The notes under the pieces are model-generated. The model made no database searches. It saw only the letters and a program-made list of their open reading frames with translations, and was not told where the DNA came from. Made by a program: the position numbers and the translations under genes. 64,000 bases of DNA, from contig JAQQWL010000004.1 of NCBI GenBank assembly GCA_038363925.1, forward strand, positions 2,666,001 through 2,730,000, in the 5' to 3' direction. The stretch is from Apiospora phragmitis (Eukaryota > Ascomycota > Sordariomycetes > Amphisphaeriales > Apiosporaceae). How positions within the stretch are numbered: position 1 is the first letter of the stretch; every line of letters starts with the position of its first letter. Below, one piece after another: positions 22,823-35,112 of this stretch.

Positions 22823-24066
22823 ATGTTCGCCACACAAACGTCGGCACGGGCCGCGATACCCAGAGCTGCCCGTCAGCTGAGAACCACCCGAATCCCCCAA
22901 CAAGCACGTTTCCAATCATCCACAGCTGGCGGCAGCAGCAGCAATGCTAGCGGCTCCGCCACCTCTTTCGCCTCAGGCATGGCGGGCGGTGTCGTGTCAG
23001 TTGGCCTCTTCTACATGATCTACTCCTACACCCCCGCGGGCAGAGTGCAATCGGGCATCAACAAGACGGCCAAGGAGGCCAACAAGACGTACGAGCAGGC
23101 GGCCAAGAAGCTCCAGGAGAAGACGCCCGACGCGGACCAGGCTTACAACTACGTCAAGGAGTTCTGCTACTCGTATGTTGGCTGGTTCCCGGCGGCCGCC
23201 AGTACGTCGACATGGCGTTCAAGGACTTCGAGACGGTCCGCGAAAAGAACAAGGACGAGGCGGACAAGCTCGTCAACGACGCCTACAAGCAGTTCCAGAA
23301 CCTCGCCAAGTCCGGGCTCAGCCTCGAGACGGCACGCAAGGCCTATGACGTGCTGGCCGACCTGTCCAAGAAGCTCGCCAACCTCGCGGGCAACTCGGTC
23401 AACGACCTCATGGACAACCACCCTAAGCTAAAGGAGCAGCTCGGCGGCAACATCGACCAGCTGAAGCAGCTGGGCGAGCAGTACGGCCCGGAGGCCAAGA
23501 AGCAGGTGGACGAGACGTGGAAGCAGCTGAGCGACATCTTCAAGGGCGGGTTTAGCGCCGCCAGCGTCGACAAGGCGCGCAAGCTGATCCAGGAGAAGAC
23601 GGAGCAGGTCAAGAAGCTGGGCGACGAGGGCTGGAAGAAGGGCCTCGAGCAGGCCAAGCCCTACCTCGACAAGTACCCGCAGGCCAAGAAGCTGCTGGAG
23701 GAGAACGAGGACGCGCTGAAGCAGGGGAACACGACGGAGCTGTTCAAGACGCTGAGCTCGTCGCTGGAGAAGAAGGACCTGGGCGGGTTCGAGGACTACG
23801 TCAAGAAGACGGTCGACCAGGCCAAGTCCAAGGGCCAGCAGGCCGGGCAAAGCTTCGGCCTGAATCTGGACTCGTACTTCAACATGATCCCCCAGGGCGG
23901 CGAGATCCTGCCCAAGCTCAAGCAGATGAAGGAGGTGGCCGAGAAGCACCAGGACGAGGGCGAGAAGCTCCTCAAGGAGACCATGGACGAGATCAAGCAG
24001 GTGCTGGAGAAGAAGTCGCAGCGCGCGCAAGAGATCATCGACAAGGCCAAGAAGGAGTCCAAATAA
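22823..24066 (+). CDS. Mitochondrial membrane-anchored amphipathic-helix protein (function unknown)
   Basis: Fungal protein of about 414 aa whose function I do not recognise. The N-terminus (MFATQTSARAAIPRAARQLR...) is Arg/Ser/Ala-rich without acidic residues, typical of a mitochondrial presequence. One probable membrane helix follows at about 51-70 (SFASGMAGGVVSVGLFYMIY). The rest is Lys/Glu/Gln-rich, helical and repetitive (KKLGDEGWKKGLEQAKPYLDKY-type segments), resembling apolipoprotein or LEA-like helices and ending KKESK. The frame breaks at the CCC run 23188-23190: one more C turns GWFPAAAS into GWFPGGRQYVDMAF and joins the two open frames. Single exon apart from that. It could be an inner-membrane scaffold or MICOS-like component, but no motif proves it. 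Confidence 0.75.
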
Positions 24067-24907
24067 AGAAGGAAAACAGCACTATTCTTACCTACCTAAT
24101 CATCATGACTATACGGTCGGTCGGCCATCTGGTGGATGGGCGGCCTCGGCTGTAATGTAATGTATCAATATGAACATTTTATGACATAGCATTGAAACTC
24201 CATCGGCTTCATTGTCCGTTAGTTAGTTGGAGCTATCTTCAATTCGTGGAGCTGGAGCTCAGCTCTTATCGATAGACCTGGGCGATGCGGCGGGGCTCTC
24301 CCCCGGAGTTGGAGTCATCACTCGCGGGCCATGCCATTTAGACGTAACCTCCCCGTAACCTCGCCGTGTTACTCATACGATCCTATTGATTACAGCGCCT
24401 CTATGACTCGACAGCTTCGTGGCCGGTCCTTCGAACCTATTTAACTTTCTGTAGATACTCGCGCACGGCCAGAGGTGCTTTCCTTTTGCACATTGCTTTC
24501 TTCCATTTGCGGCAGCGCAGTGTTACATAGCTACCAACAGCAGCGACAAACATACCTACGATTCCGTCAAAACTTACTTGCTCAAGAAACAAAGAGTTCA
24601 AACCAGCGATACTGATTTCATCATCACCTATATTCGTGGCGAAACCCCCGGGCCCATTCGACTAGAACCTACTTCCTACACGGCACACCCGCAGACCATC
24701 TCCAACTGGTCTTGTCTTTCCCATCATCCAACCGCCAAGCAGACGAGGAGGTTGTCTTCCCGTTCGCCCAAGTGCCTAACGACCTCGGACCAGACCCCCC
24801 ACTACGGCATCTGGCATCGATTCGTCCAATTCAATGATACCAACTCGAATATATCGCCACCCTAACCACCTAAGCCACAGATATCGAATATTACATTATC
24901 GGCCAAT
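24067..24907. other. Intergenic region
   Basis: Holds the 3' end of the mitochondrial protein gene and the promoter of the GTPase gene. No other feature was recognised. Confidence 0.5.
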
Positions 24908-26921
24908 ATGACAACCCGAACGGCAAAACAACTACCCCACGAACGACGGAAAGGAGAAGCCGCACTGAGCGACTTCGCCGACTTCGTCGAGAAACAGCAG
25001 GCGCTGCGGTACCCCACTTCCAAACCCGCCGCGACAACAGCCACCTCGAATAACGAGGAGCAACACCACGAGGAGCTCGATATTCTCGACTCCCTGAACC
25101 TTGACGATGCGGTGCCCCAAGTCCCGCTGCGCGAACTTCTGCTGGCCTCGGCAGATGACGGCGACGAGGAGGAGGACCAGAAGAGCCTACAGAAGCTCGT
25201 CGACGTCATCGACACCCGGCTTCTGGAGGGCCACACCGAGGCCGTGTTCGACCTCGGCTTCGAGAACAACGGCGACTCGATGCGCCTGACCAAGGCCGAG
25301 TTCGACGCGGCGCTCGCGCGCCTGCGGAAGGCGGCCCGGACGGTCCACGCCGACTGCAACGTGCTGCTCACTAAGAACGTCGGCGGCGATGCCGAAGCCG
25401 ACTCCGTCGCGGCCGGCAAGGATAAGGACAAGGACTGCATCGGCAAAGTCATGATACGGCAGGCTCCGAGCGCAGCTGAAAGAGTCATCGAGACGAGAAT
25501 CGCCGTCGTGGGCAACGTCGATGCGGGGAAGAGCTCCATGCTGGGTGTGCTGGTGAAGGGCGATCTCGACGACGGCCGCGGCAAGGCCCGGGTGAACCTC
25601 TTCCGGCACAAGCACGAGATCGAGACGGGCCGGACCAGCTCGGTGGGCATGGAGATCATGGGCTTCGACACGGAAGGCAAGGTCATCACGTCCGACGTCC
25701 CGGGGAGGAAGCTCTCATGGGAGGAGATCGGCAAGCGCAGCGCCAAGGTCATCACGTTCACGGATCTGGCAGGGCACGAGAAATACCTGCGCACGACCGT
25801 CTTTGGCCTCCTGTCCAGCAGCCCCAATTACTGCCTGCTCATGGTGGCGGCCAACAACGGTCTCATTGGCATGAGCAAAGAGCATCTGGGCATAGCGCTG
25901 GCCCTGAACGTCCCGGTCATGGTGGTCGTCACCAAGATCGACATCTGCCCGCCCAACATCCTGCAGCAGACGCTCGAGCAGATCTCCAAGATCCTGAAGT
26001 CGCCGGGCGCCCGCAAGATCCCCGTCTTCATCCGGAACCGCGAGGAGTGCATCAACACGGCGACGCAGTTCGTCAGCCAGCGCATCTGCCCCATCTTCCA
26101 GGTCTCCAACGTGACGGGCGAGAACCTCGACCTGGTCCGCACCTTCCTGAACATCCTGCCGCACCACGGCCGCTACGACGCCGACGCCGCCTTCGAGTTC
26201 CACGTCAACGACACGTTCTCGGTGCCCTTCGTCGGCACCGTCGTGTCCGGCATCGTCAAGTCGGGCGTCATCCACACGGGCGACAGCGTACTCATCGGGC
26301 CCGACTCCCTCGGCAACTTCACGCCGACGAGCGTGCGTTCGATCCAGCGCAAGCGCATCGACGTGCCGGCGGCGTCGGCGGGGCAGTCGGCCAGCTTCGC
26401 GCTCAAGAAGGTGCGGCGCAAGGACGTTCGCAAGGGCATGGTGGTGCTGCCCAAGGTCGAGGCCAGCCGGTGCCCAAGGTGCACCGGGAGTTCGTGGCCG
26501 AGGTGCTGATCCTGTCGCACGCGACGACGATCAAGACCAAGTACCAGGCGATGCTGCACGTCGGGCCCGTGTCGCAGACGTGCGCCATCATCGACGTGGA
26601 CCGGCCCTTCATCCGGACGGGCGACCGCGCCACGGTCGCGTTCCGGTTCGTGCAGCGGCCCGATACCTCGTGCCGGGCGACCGGCTGCTGTTTCGCGAGG
26701 GGCGGACCAAGGGGCTGGGGATCGTCAAGGCGGTGGGGTACGATCCTAGGCGGCCGCTCATGCCGACGACGGGCGAGCAGGAGCCGGGGCAGGGGCAGGG
26801 GCAGGGGGGGAGAGGAGGGGGGCGGGGTGACGTCTACGCAGGTGTCGGTTGGGGCTTAAAGGGAGTTATCTTTACTTTCTTTCAGGTTCTAGTATTCCAG
26901 CTGGCTCTCTCTATTGGGTGA
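24908..26921 (+). CDS. GTPBP1-like translational GTPase, frame broken twice
   Basis: EF-Tu/EF-1A-superfamily GTPase of the GTPBP1/GTPBP2 group, implicated in mRNA surveillance and ribosome-associated quality control in animals. Single exon. G1 GNVDAGKSS (about 202-210), switch segment with TGRTSSVGMEIMGFD, G3 DLAGHEKY, G4 TKID, then SNVTGEN and a beta-barrel domain II (FEFHVNDTFSVPFVGTVVSGIVKSG). The frame is lost near 26467, where one more C gives PVPKVHREFVAEVLIL. It is lost again near 26663, where one more base gives YLVPGDRLLFREGRTKG. With both repaired, the domain III fold FRFVQRP...GIVKAVGYDPRRPLMP is complete. The exact C-terminus is uncertain because a G-rich tract (26790-26830) may hold further indels; stops occur at 26859 and 26921 in different frames. 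Confidence 0.85.
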
Positions 26922-28294
26922 GCCACAACTCTCTCTCTCTCGTTAACGGTGCTACGCGATCCTTCTTCTCATGCATGTATACGATCGTTGGCAAACACAC
27001 ACGGTCTGAGCGAGGATAACGAGGCATTTGGCTTCTTTCCAAGGATGTTGTTGCTTTCACTTTTGGCGTTTTGTTGTTTGCGTTTTGGGAAATTTAGTCA
27101 TATTGCATTACGAGTCATATGTATACTTACACTGGCTGGTCTTTTCTTGGATACTGGATATAATGCATCCGAAGAGGAATTGGTTAGTCACGCAGGCGTT
27201 TGGGGGGATTTTGCATTCTGGTATGTATATAAAGTATGTATATACATTAACACACCTAGCGAACCGTTGCGTCGCGTTGCACACTTTGTGGGATGTGATC
27301 GAAACAAGTCTATATTTAGATAGCAGCGATATATACACGGTTATGAGGCGGACTACATTTGGGTGAGTTAATGTTATTGTGCTGTGCGAGTTTCCAATCA
27401 ATGGTACCGATCAGTCAGGTAGGACTTATCATCCTGTCCGTCTATACCAATGTACACTGAGAGGCCATGATCTCAACACAGAAGACAACATACTTGCGCA
27501 CTGGGCCAAGAAGCCTTTGTTTCCAGTGGCTGCTTACTACGTGCCCAATTCCCCCGTCCATGCCCGGGTTCCCCCCGTGCCAACTCCGGATTTCCTATCC
27601 AGCCTCAACTCAAACCCAACTAGCCCCAGCCCGGTCAGCACCAGCCAGAGCCACGGATCCGCGCGTCAACCCGGACTCCAAGGATGGCTCATGGTAGGGG
27701 CAACGCTGCCCATAACTTTACACAGGACACTCACGCCGTCTCTAGAGGCGGGAATGACGGACCAGATAGAAGGTTTATATTCTCTAAGATGGCGTTAAGG
27801 GTTAAGGTAAAAAACAAGGCTGTGGCGCAGGTTCGTCTTGAGCTCTGCGTATCTGAGCAACGGGGCAGCACGGATATTCATAACATGCTCGGATTGGGGA
27901 TCGAACCTCGATATGATTAACTCCTCCCTTCTAAAGCAGAAGAATCACAGTCAGCCAGCTCGGGCTGACGCAGGCCCTGATGAGGCTGGTCGGCGCCACC
28001 AAACTTCGCACTACCTCAGCCCAACCGGGCACAGGTAACGTTCAGAGGCCCTTGGACGATGAGTGTGCTCAAGGCCAATTCCATCACACGACCGTTGCCG
28101 GCCATTCCAGAAGACGACTTGTATATAAGTCTGGGGTCGGTTTGCTGTTCAAACGGTCTCTCACTTGTCATCGGCATCAGCACCAACCATAATAACAGCT
28201 TCCCCCTACACAACAACCATAACCCATCGCCAAAAAAAAAAAAATCGTGGAATCTCTTCTGTTTGCCTCACACATACCAAACAATCAATACAAC
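26922..28294. other. Intergenic region
   Basis: No gene is supported. A B-box-like string (GGTTCGATCC, minus strand, around 27894-27904) occurs without a foldable tRNA around it. The right end carries the promoter of the DUF7053-like gene, with TATATAA near 28120 and a run of A at 28231-28243. Confidence 0.45.
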
Positions 28295-28753
28295 ATGCCT
28301 TCCGAAACCACCATCACGACCCCGATCCCCACCAGCGTCTCCCGCGACGCCGTCCTAGCCGCGCTGCACGACCACGACCGCTACATCCGGACGACGTGCC
28401 CCCAACTCATCAACTACGCGCACGTGTCCTCGAACCCGGCGACCTCCACCACCAGAGAAGAGGGCCTGCCGTGCGAGGTGTACGAGGTGACGGACAAGCG
28501 GCCGATCGGGCAGACGACGTTCCGGCTCACGCTCACGGACCGCCCCGGCGAGGGCATCGACGCGCTGATCGAGGGCAAGGCGCCGACGGGCAGCATGACG
28601 ATCCGGTCGCGCTTCCGCGTGCTCGAGGGCGCGCCGCAGAGCACGCTCGAGGAGCGCGTCGCCATCGACAGCAACATGCTCATGAACAAGATGATCAAGG
28701 GCAATGTGGAGAAGAGCCACCCGGAGCAGCACCAGAAGTTCATGGCGTGCTAG
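28295..28753 (+). CDS. Small DUF7053-like (SRPBCC-type) protein
   Basis: Single-exon 152-aa protein starting MPSETTITTPIPTSVSRDAV. The pattern of an N-terminal beta strand, Ser-Arg-(D/E)-x-Val-Leu-x-x-(L/F)-H-(D/N)-H, then a 'bad-tasting' beta-sheet core (CEVYEVTDKRPIGQTTFRLTL), a glycine loop, and a terminal helix with LLMNKMIKGNVEKSHPEQHQKF-like residues matches a fungal family I recall as DUF7053. These resemble SRPBCC lipid-binding folds. No catalytic residues are evident and the function is unknown. An in-frame ATG at 28247 gives a 16-residue extension, but the context CAACATGCC at 28295 is the better start. Codon use is strongly GC3-biased, supporting a real gene. Confidence 0.72.
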   Translation: MPSETTITTPIPTSVSRDAVLAALHDHDRYIRTTCPQLINYAHVSSNPATSTTREEGLPCEVYEVTDKRPIGQTTFRLTLTDRPGEGIDALIEGKAPTGSMTIRSRFRVLEGAPQSTLEERVAIDSNMLMNKMIKGNVEKSHPEQHQKFMAC

Positions 28754-31700
28754 TAGTTCCATACGGCTGCTGCTGCTACTGCTGTCGTCACGCACTTGAT
28801 TGAAAGAAGATAATGGGGGAAAGGAGACAAGGGGAGGGAAGGGGGGAGAGGAGTGGAGTGGAGTGGAGGAGAGGGCCGGTCCTGCACATAGAATGACGGA
28901 GAGAAGGAGGTAATGGAACGTCCCAATTTGCATTTACTCCCTTTCTTCATCTGTTTCGGTTCGAATTTAGAGTGTATAGGTAGAAAGATATTCCCAAGAG
29001 AATGTCTTCAGGGGTAGTAATGAAGGATAACTTTGTTTCCATCATGTGGTTGACTGTCCCCCTTTGCATCAGATAAGCGGTTTCTGAATACTAGATAGAT
29101 ACAGATATGTTCCGGTAGCCATATCGTCGTCAGTGCTTTCTTACTTACATGTCACACCTATTGTGTAGGTAAGTCACTCTTTGGTGTTCCGATGTCTACC
29201 TACCTTTTTCATGTGGGACAGCAACCCCCCTCAGTTACTAGGTAACAAACCACGCAACCGAGAAAATATACATCTGATACTGACGGGGGGAACAGACAGA
29301 TTAGATCCCAGATCGATAATGTAAGACAGATCTCAGGCCCCCCTCCTCTCTCTACAAGCCGCAGTAGGTCTTATCAAGGGGTCGGTTTGTCGGTCAGTAA
29401 CGTGCGCTGCTCCTTCCCCCCCCTACATCTCCTCCAACACTATCTCTCCTTTCCCCCGCATCGTGAGGGGAAAGTAGTAGAGGGAGGTGAGGAGGGCGTC
29501 TTTTCTCCAAACCTCCTCATTTCCCGCCGCTCCCTGATAAGTACTCCGTAAGAAAAGGGGGGAAGGAAGTAAGAGAGAGCGCGAACTAGGGCTCTCTCTC
29601 TCTCTCTTTCTCTCTCCAAAATACCCGCGGCCTCTGTGCACTTAGCTGGAGTAGATCGATCCCGTAGATCAAGGGACTTAGCGGCCTACTAAATAAGTAG
29701 GTACATGCCGATATCTAATCCATCCTCAAATTGCATATGTCTCCACGTACATACATACTGGGGAAGATGACATTAAATGAGCCCTCCGCAGTTTTTTAGT
29801 ATACACATAAATAAGATAAAATATGACCCACCTTCCCTCTTATGGCGCCGCCGTATGATCAGATTGCTAGAAAAGGTGCCAGAACAATTTGGACAGGCGG
29901 AAGACGAAAGGCAGAAAGCGAGCTATGTACGCACGCCGGTCCCAGCCAGACCGACCAGTATCCTGGTATGCGGAGAAGAGCCACTCCAACCCCGAGCCGA
30001 GGGCAGGACGGTTGCTTTTGTTTTGTGCTGACACTACTAGCCTGCGTGGATGTGAGACAAGCCAGCACGACGTAGAGCCGTGAGAGCGGGCGCGATCAGC
30101 CAACAGATCTGCGTAGCTCGGGATGCACCATAGTCGTTAATTCTCCGTGCGGTATGACTGCATCTGGTAGCTCCATCACTTTGCTTTTTCCTCCGTTCGC
30201 TATCCTTCCCATTGTAGCTGTACCTCGACTCGAGGGCCGGGTCAGCAGCAAGGAAAGCCAAGAGCTTTCGCCGCCTCCTGCCACCCAATTCGAACGAAGA
30301 ACAGCAGAGTAGTTCGTGGTATGTGAGAGCAGCTACTGGGCTACTCAATTGCCATAGAAGTAGGGCCATTTGCCACTAGTTGGCCATGGGCAGGAACTCC
30401 TTCCCCAAAATATCTACCACTACCAGTCGTAGTACGCCGTTGTTGGGCGGCGGGCTAGTCGTGGTGTTGGAGGGGCAGACATGCAGCCGAGGGGTGGTGT
30501 GCTGGGAGCTGGGTGCATCGTCATTCCGTTCGCGGGCCGATCGACTACCACATACGGACTGGCACCGTTTTCTGCAAGGCAGCTCCGTGGTTTCTACTCC
30601 GTACAACAAAGTTGAGTTGCTGCTAGATAGATCCAGACCGTCCAAACATATCAATATTTCCCGAATACTACCCAGCCAACTAAACTGAAAGTGACGAGTG
30701 AGGACACGGCCAGCCAGAAGACGGAGAATCGTACGTACGTAGTTTGTCCACTGTTGTTGAGCAGTTAGTTTTGTCACGTCACATATACACAGTAGCGCCG
30801 AATCTCAACTGTAAGCTTCAGAGTCGGAGATAAAAAGATACACAGCATCGTTCGAATCTTCGGCTGCGCAGCTGAAGTAAATAAAGCAGCTCGAACTGAT
30901 GATGCACATGTAAATCGTCCTATCTATGTTCTGGAAGGTTGGATCGATGCTGGCCTGACAGAAGGCCTAGAGCCTACCTTTCTTTGGGCAGTTCGATCTT
31001 TATTGCCCGTCCTGCCCCATGACGTTAGTCCGTCATGCTGTCGTCAATTGCACACTGAAATCACCTGCTTCTTATTGCCTTCGAAAAACCTATGCTCTCG
31101 AGCGATGTGCGTGTGTGTACGTATGCTATTTGCTGTATGCTACCTCAGGTCCTGCGCCAGTCCTAGAAGATCCAGCGCCAGCGACAAAGAGGAAATCGTT
31201 GAATCACTGACATGATGTACGAACTATTGTCCCTGGGTGGTGGTTCAATTCTTAACCGTAGTGGTGTGTACCTCTCTCGCTCTGCCACTGCAAACAACTG
31301 TACGCTGCAGAACAGTGCTGGGTGCTAGCCTGCTTGGACTCGACCACGGACAGCCAAGCTAACCTAGCCGACTAGAGATCAGAAGGTTCGTGGAGGGGTG
31401 GAGACGATGCTCCATGGGCCATGGCCGTGGTCCCACTCACGCCCCGGCTGCATGACCGCCGTAGTAGGCAAGATTAGCAGCGGCAGCTTGCACGGAGCAG
31501 CAGAGACCCAAAGAGCGCTTGGGGCCAGGGACGAGAGGGCTGTAAGTTTTGCCGGTTGTCGAAGAGTTGGGAAAATCCAATTCGCCTGCCGTATGCTGTG
31601 TGCGTGCTAATGGCAGACAGTTCTTAAGATAGAAGACGGCACTTGAGATTCGGCCATTTTGTGTACGACCAGAGTCAGCTGAGGGCTGACATCCGATACG

Positions 31701-32052
31701 ATGCAATAGGCACACAGGTGGGCCTCCCCGGATGAATCAAGTCCTTGTCAGTGCGGGCCTGCCACTTGGGATGATATGCTGTGGAATGACGGATGTTGTA
31801 CTTTGCAAGAGTTACGCTGTTGCTACAACCTACTGCTTCGTGATATAGGTCAATCAATACTGCGCTCGTCCAGTATGTAGAGACGTCAGTATTGCTCTTC
31901 GATCCCCAATGCATGGTAGGCTACCATCTATGGCTGCAACGAGGCAAATACTCCAGGCCACTTATGCCGGGAAACGGATTGCCAACGTCATCAGGAGTGT
32001 GAACCAGTTCACAAGTAGGTGTCGAGCCACTTTATTGCTGGGCAGCCTGGTT
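28754..32052. other. Gene-poor region left of the AT-rich island
   Basis: No supported gene in about 3.3 kb. Normal base composition, many short frames without codon bias. One isolated iron-type GATA motif occurs at 29068. A CT-rich run (29591-29616) and several microsatellite-like strings are present. Confidence 0.5.
29068..29076 (+). promoter_or_regulatory. Isolated ATCAGATAA motif
   Basis: Exact match to ATCWGATAA but 315 bases downstream of the DUF7053-like gene, with no gene start in range. About one match per 65 kb is expected by chance at even base composition, so this is probably fortuitous. Confidence 0.25.
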
Positions 32053-32072
32053 GGTTAGTTGTTTCTTATTAA
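32053..32072 (+). repeat. Left copy of a 20-base direct repeat flanking the AT-rich island
   Basis: GGTTAGTTGTTTCTTATTAA. It matches 35353-35372 at 19 of 20 positions, the difference being G/A. Confidence 0.6.
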
Positions 32073-32811
32073 GCTTACTTTCTTTTATTTATTTTATCTT
32101 TATAATCATTTAAGTAAATTATATACTTTCGGCACCTTAGGGTTTTTACTTTACCTCTTCTCTTAACTTTATAATTTTCTTATCTTAGCTTTTTTATTTA
32201 ATTATTTTAATTATTTTTTCTTTTTACTTTAATATATTACTTAATATTATATATAAAAATTTACTTAATTAAAAATAATAATAAGTAGGTAACTTTTAAT
32301 TTAATATTATATAAAGTTTAAAAAAGAGTTTAACCTTAAAAGCTTATTTACTTTTTTATAAAAAAATAAACTTAAATTCCTTTTATTAATTATTAAGCTA
32401 TACTTTATATAATTAAAATAATATAAGCATTATTTAAACTTTATATTATATATAATAAGTTCTTAAACCTTATAAAATTAAGTTTTATCTTTATTTTTAT
32501 TATAATAATATTCGTTTAAAGTAAGTATTTTATTTAATATTTTACGAGTTTAAATTATTTTATAATAATATTTAATCGGTTTAAAAAGATTAAAATTTAT
32601 ATAATTTTTTAAAAGAATATTAAAAATAATGTGTTTAAATAAATTATTTAATTATTTAATATAAAATAAGATATTTTATTATTAAATAACCTTTTATTAT
32701 AAGTAATAAAATATTTATTATTATAAAGAGTTTATTATTTATAATTAAAGTAAAAGGGGTAGTTTTTTATAAGCTTATTAAATTATTTTAAATTTTATTT
32801 AAAAGCTATTA

Positions 32812-32860
32812 ACGTAGTTTATCACTAAGTTAACTATATCACTAAGTTAGCTACTCTTTT
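32812..32860 (+). repeat. Left terminal inverted repeat of the Fot1-like element
   Basis: Begins ACGTAGTTTATCACTAAGTT. It pairs with the reverse complement of 34628-34676 over 49 bases with nine mismatches, all C/T or G/A. It contains an internal doublet of (A/T)CACTAAGTTA(A/G)C. Confidence 0.85.
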
Positions 32861-34627
32861 CACACCTTGTCACTTTTATATAAATTAATTTAACCTTAAC
32901 GCTTTAAATTAATTAAAATTATTCTCTATTTAATTCGCTACTTAATTTTATATCCTTTTTATATGTTCGCGTATTATAACTTATTTCGCCGTAAATATTA
33001 TAGCGCCTTCTACCGGTCGCCTTTCGCTTTAACGAACCCCTAGTTTCGTATTTATTAATTATTAAACGCTTCTTTTTTACTTTCTTATCTTATAGCTTTT
33101 AAGATTTTTACATAATAAGGGCTCCTTTAAACTAGACGCGCGATTTTTTAACTCTTCGGCGCTTAAAAAGTATTAAATTAACCTCTTATAAAGTACGTAT
33201 TTAATCTTTTATAAAAGTTATTTTATATACTATTATATATATATCTTTCGTTATTTAGTTTATAGTATTTAAAATTAACGTTAAAGAGCTTTATTAATAA
33301 GTAGAGACCTTAATTTTAATAGAAATAAAGTGTTTAGTCGTTTATTAAAGGTTAGACGACGTTTAGAGGTTATAGGTACTAGCCGTCCCCGGACGCGACG
33401 AGTTAAGTATAGGTGTTTAAAAACGTATATTTAATTTATTAATTATTTCGTCCGGGTAATAAATATTAAACTAGATACGCTAAATTTAAATTTAAACCTT
33501 ATTTTTTATAAAAATAATAAAATACTCGGCCTTAAAAGTAATAAAGAACTTTAATTTCGTAATATAATTTATTAATACTTTAATAAATAGCTCGATTTCT
33601 TTTAAATAAATACGCTTTAATAGTGAATAAAGTGTTATATATAGAGACTAAAATAAATAAAAAGAGTAAAGAAGTATATTAAGCGTAATAATACCGTTGT
33701 TTTTATAATATTCCTCGAATTCGGCCGAAATATAGCTTTCGTAACCGTTTAAAATTAAGAGGCGATAAAGGCCTTTCGTCCGCATTTTAATATACTTATC
33801 GAAATATTAAATCTAGTTTAAGCCCGTCTCGTTATTAGTTTAGCCGTTAAAAGTCGATTTAATTACTTAATCGCCCGGTAGGTCGTATTCGCGAGACTAG
33901 TTTACGAGGTAATATTAGCTTTAAATAATTAAAAACGACGGAATATACTAGCCTTACGAATTAATATATTTAATAACCGTTAATTATTCCTAATTATTAA
34001 GCTAAACTAACTTTATTTTTTTTATAACGATCGGCGCGTGTTATAATAAGTATTAACTCGATTATGCTTATTATAAAGCTAGTCTCGTTAAAATTCTATA
34101 TATCTTTATTTAAAATATTATATTTAGTTTTAAAATTCGCGATTAGCGTAAACTAGCCGGAAATAACACTTATATCTTCGTAAAAAGCCTTTTAATAATC
34201 GTATTAACGGTTTATTTAAGTTTTAAAGTTCGGGTTATAATTAATAAAACGTTTAACTTAATACTTATCGATATAATCGCCGCCGCGCGACTTTAAAAAG
34301 AAATTAACTATATTTCTTATAATATTAATATTAAGAGGTATTCTTTAATTATTTAAATTAATTATATAATTACGAAGCACCTTTTTTTTAATTAAATTAA
34401 ATTTATATTATAAATATCGGATTTCGCGTCGAGGCTTAGTATCGCGGAGTCGGTCGCTTAGAATAGCTCGGGGGACGTCGTATACTTTTATAGCAGCTCT
34501 TTAATTAATTCGCTTTAGACTTTCTCACGTTGCTTAAATTATTAAAATAATACGATCTTTTTTTAATTAAATCGATATTATAATTATAAAGATATTACGT
34601 ATTAAAGTTTAATTATATAAGTGAGAA

Positions 34628-34676
34628 AAAAGAGTGGCTAATTTAATAATATAATTAATTTAATAATAAACCACGT
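34628..34676 (-). repeat. Right terminal inverted repeat of the Fot1-like element
   Basis: The reverse complement begins ACGTGGTTTATTATTAAATT, mirroring the left repeat with transitions only. Confidence 0.85.
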
Positions 34677-34943
34677 TATATTTACTTATTAATTTATTCT
34701 CTTTTTTATAATATTATTAAATTAAAGATTTTATAACTTAATTTCTTAAAAATAAACTTTTATATTAAAAGCATTTAATTAATTATATATTATTTAATTA
34801 ATTATTAAAGTATTTATTAATAATTTTTTAATTAATAAAAACATTTTTAAAGTCTTTAAAAAGCTTACGTTAAATATTTAAAAGAATTTTAAATTTTAAC
34901 TTTTTATTAATTTTATTAATTTTTTTTTAATTTTATTATTTAC

Positions 34944-35112
34944 TGTAACAGGATAGAGGAAGCATCCGTGCGTCCCATAGCTCCCGGGCCCCTCTCCTTC
35001 CAGTTTCCTTATAGTATCCCACATTCCTGTAGAGAATACATACGGGACAAGCGTTAGCTTTGTTCTATCACACCTGCATACTGCTAATACCTAGGGATCG
35101 ATGCACTTTTAT
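34944..35112. other. GC-normal patch inside the AT-rich island
   Basis: About 165 bases starting TGTAACAGGATAGAGG with normal CA/TG content, embedded in RIP-mutated DNA. An ATTTAC hexamer lies directly before it (34938-34943) and again after it (35113-35118), which could be a target duplication or chance in AT-rich sequence. It could be a late small insertion (solo LTR, SINE or MITE) or a single-copy segment spared by RIP. No terminal repeats or coding content were recognised. Confidence 0.45.

Larger units (their letters stand above)
32812..34676 (-). mobile_element. RIP-inactivated Fot1/pogo-type (Tc1-mariner) DNA transposon
   Basis: 1865-bp element bounded by imperfect terminal inverted repeats (32812-32860 and 34628-34676) and flanked on each side by TA (32810-32811, 34677-34678), the target duplication of Tc1-mariner elements. 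On the minus strand (about 33815 down to 33680) the degraded reading frame still spells a DDE transposase core: the string YRLLILNGYESYISAEFEEY corresponds to the family's Y-R-L-L-(I/V)-L-D-G-H-x-S-H motif, with D read as N and H as Y. Stop codons TAG and TAA fall where the family has Trp and Gln, exactly as C-to-T mutation on either strand predicts. The size fits fungal Fot elements (about 1.9 kb). It is a dead copy with many stops and no intact transposase. Confidence 0.88.

Noticed and set aside
27894..27904. B-box-like GGTTCGATCC on the minus strand suggesting a tRNA gene
   Set aside because: The T stem does not pair, no 5' acceptor strand complementary to the putative 3' strand is present, and the candidate anticodon loop lacks U33. 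At most a relic or chance match.
30817..30878. Hairpin-like CTTCAG...CTGAAG with GTTCGAATC inside, resembling a tRNA
   Set aside because: The arms are about six bases and no cloverleaf can be drawn around the GTTCGAATC string.
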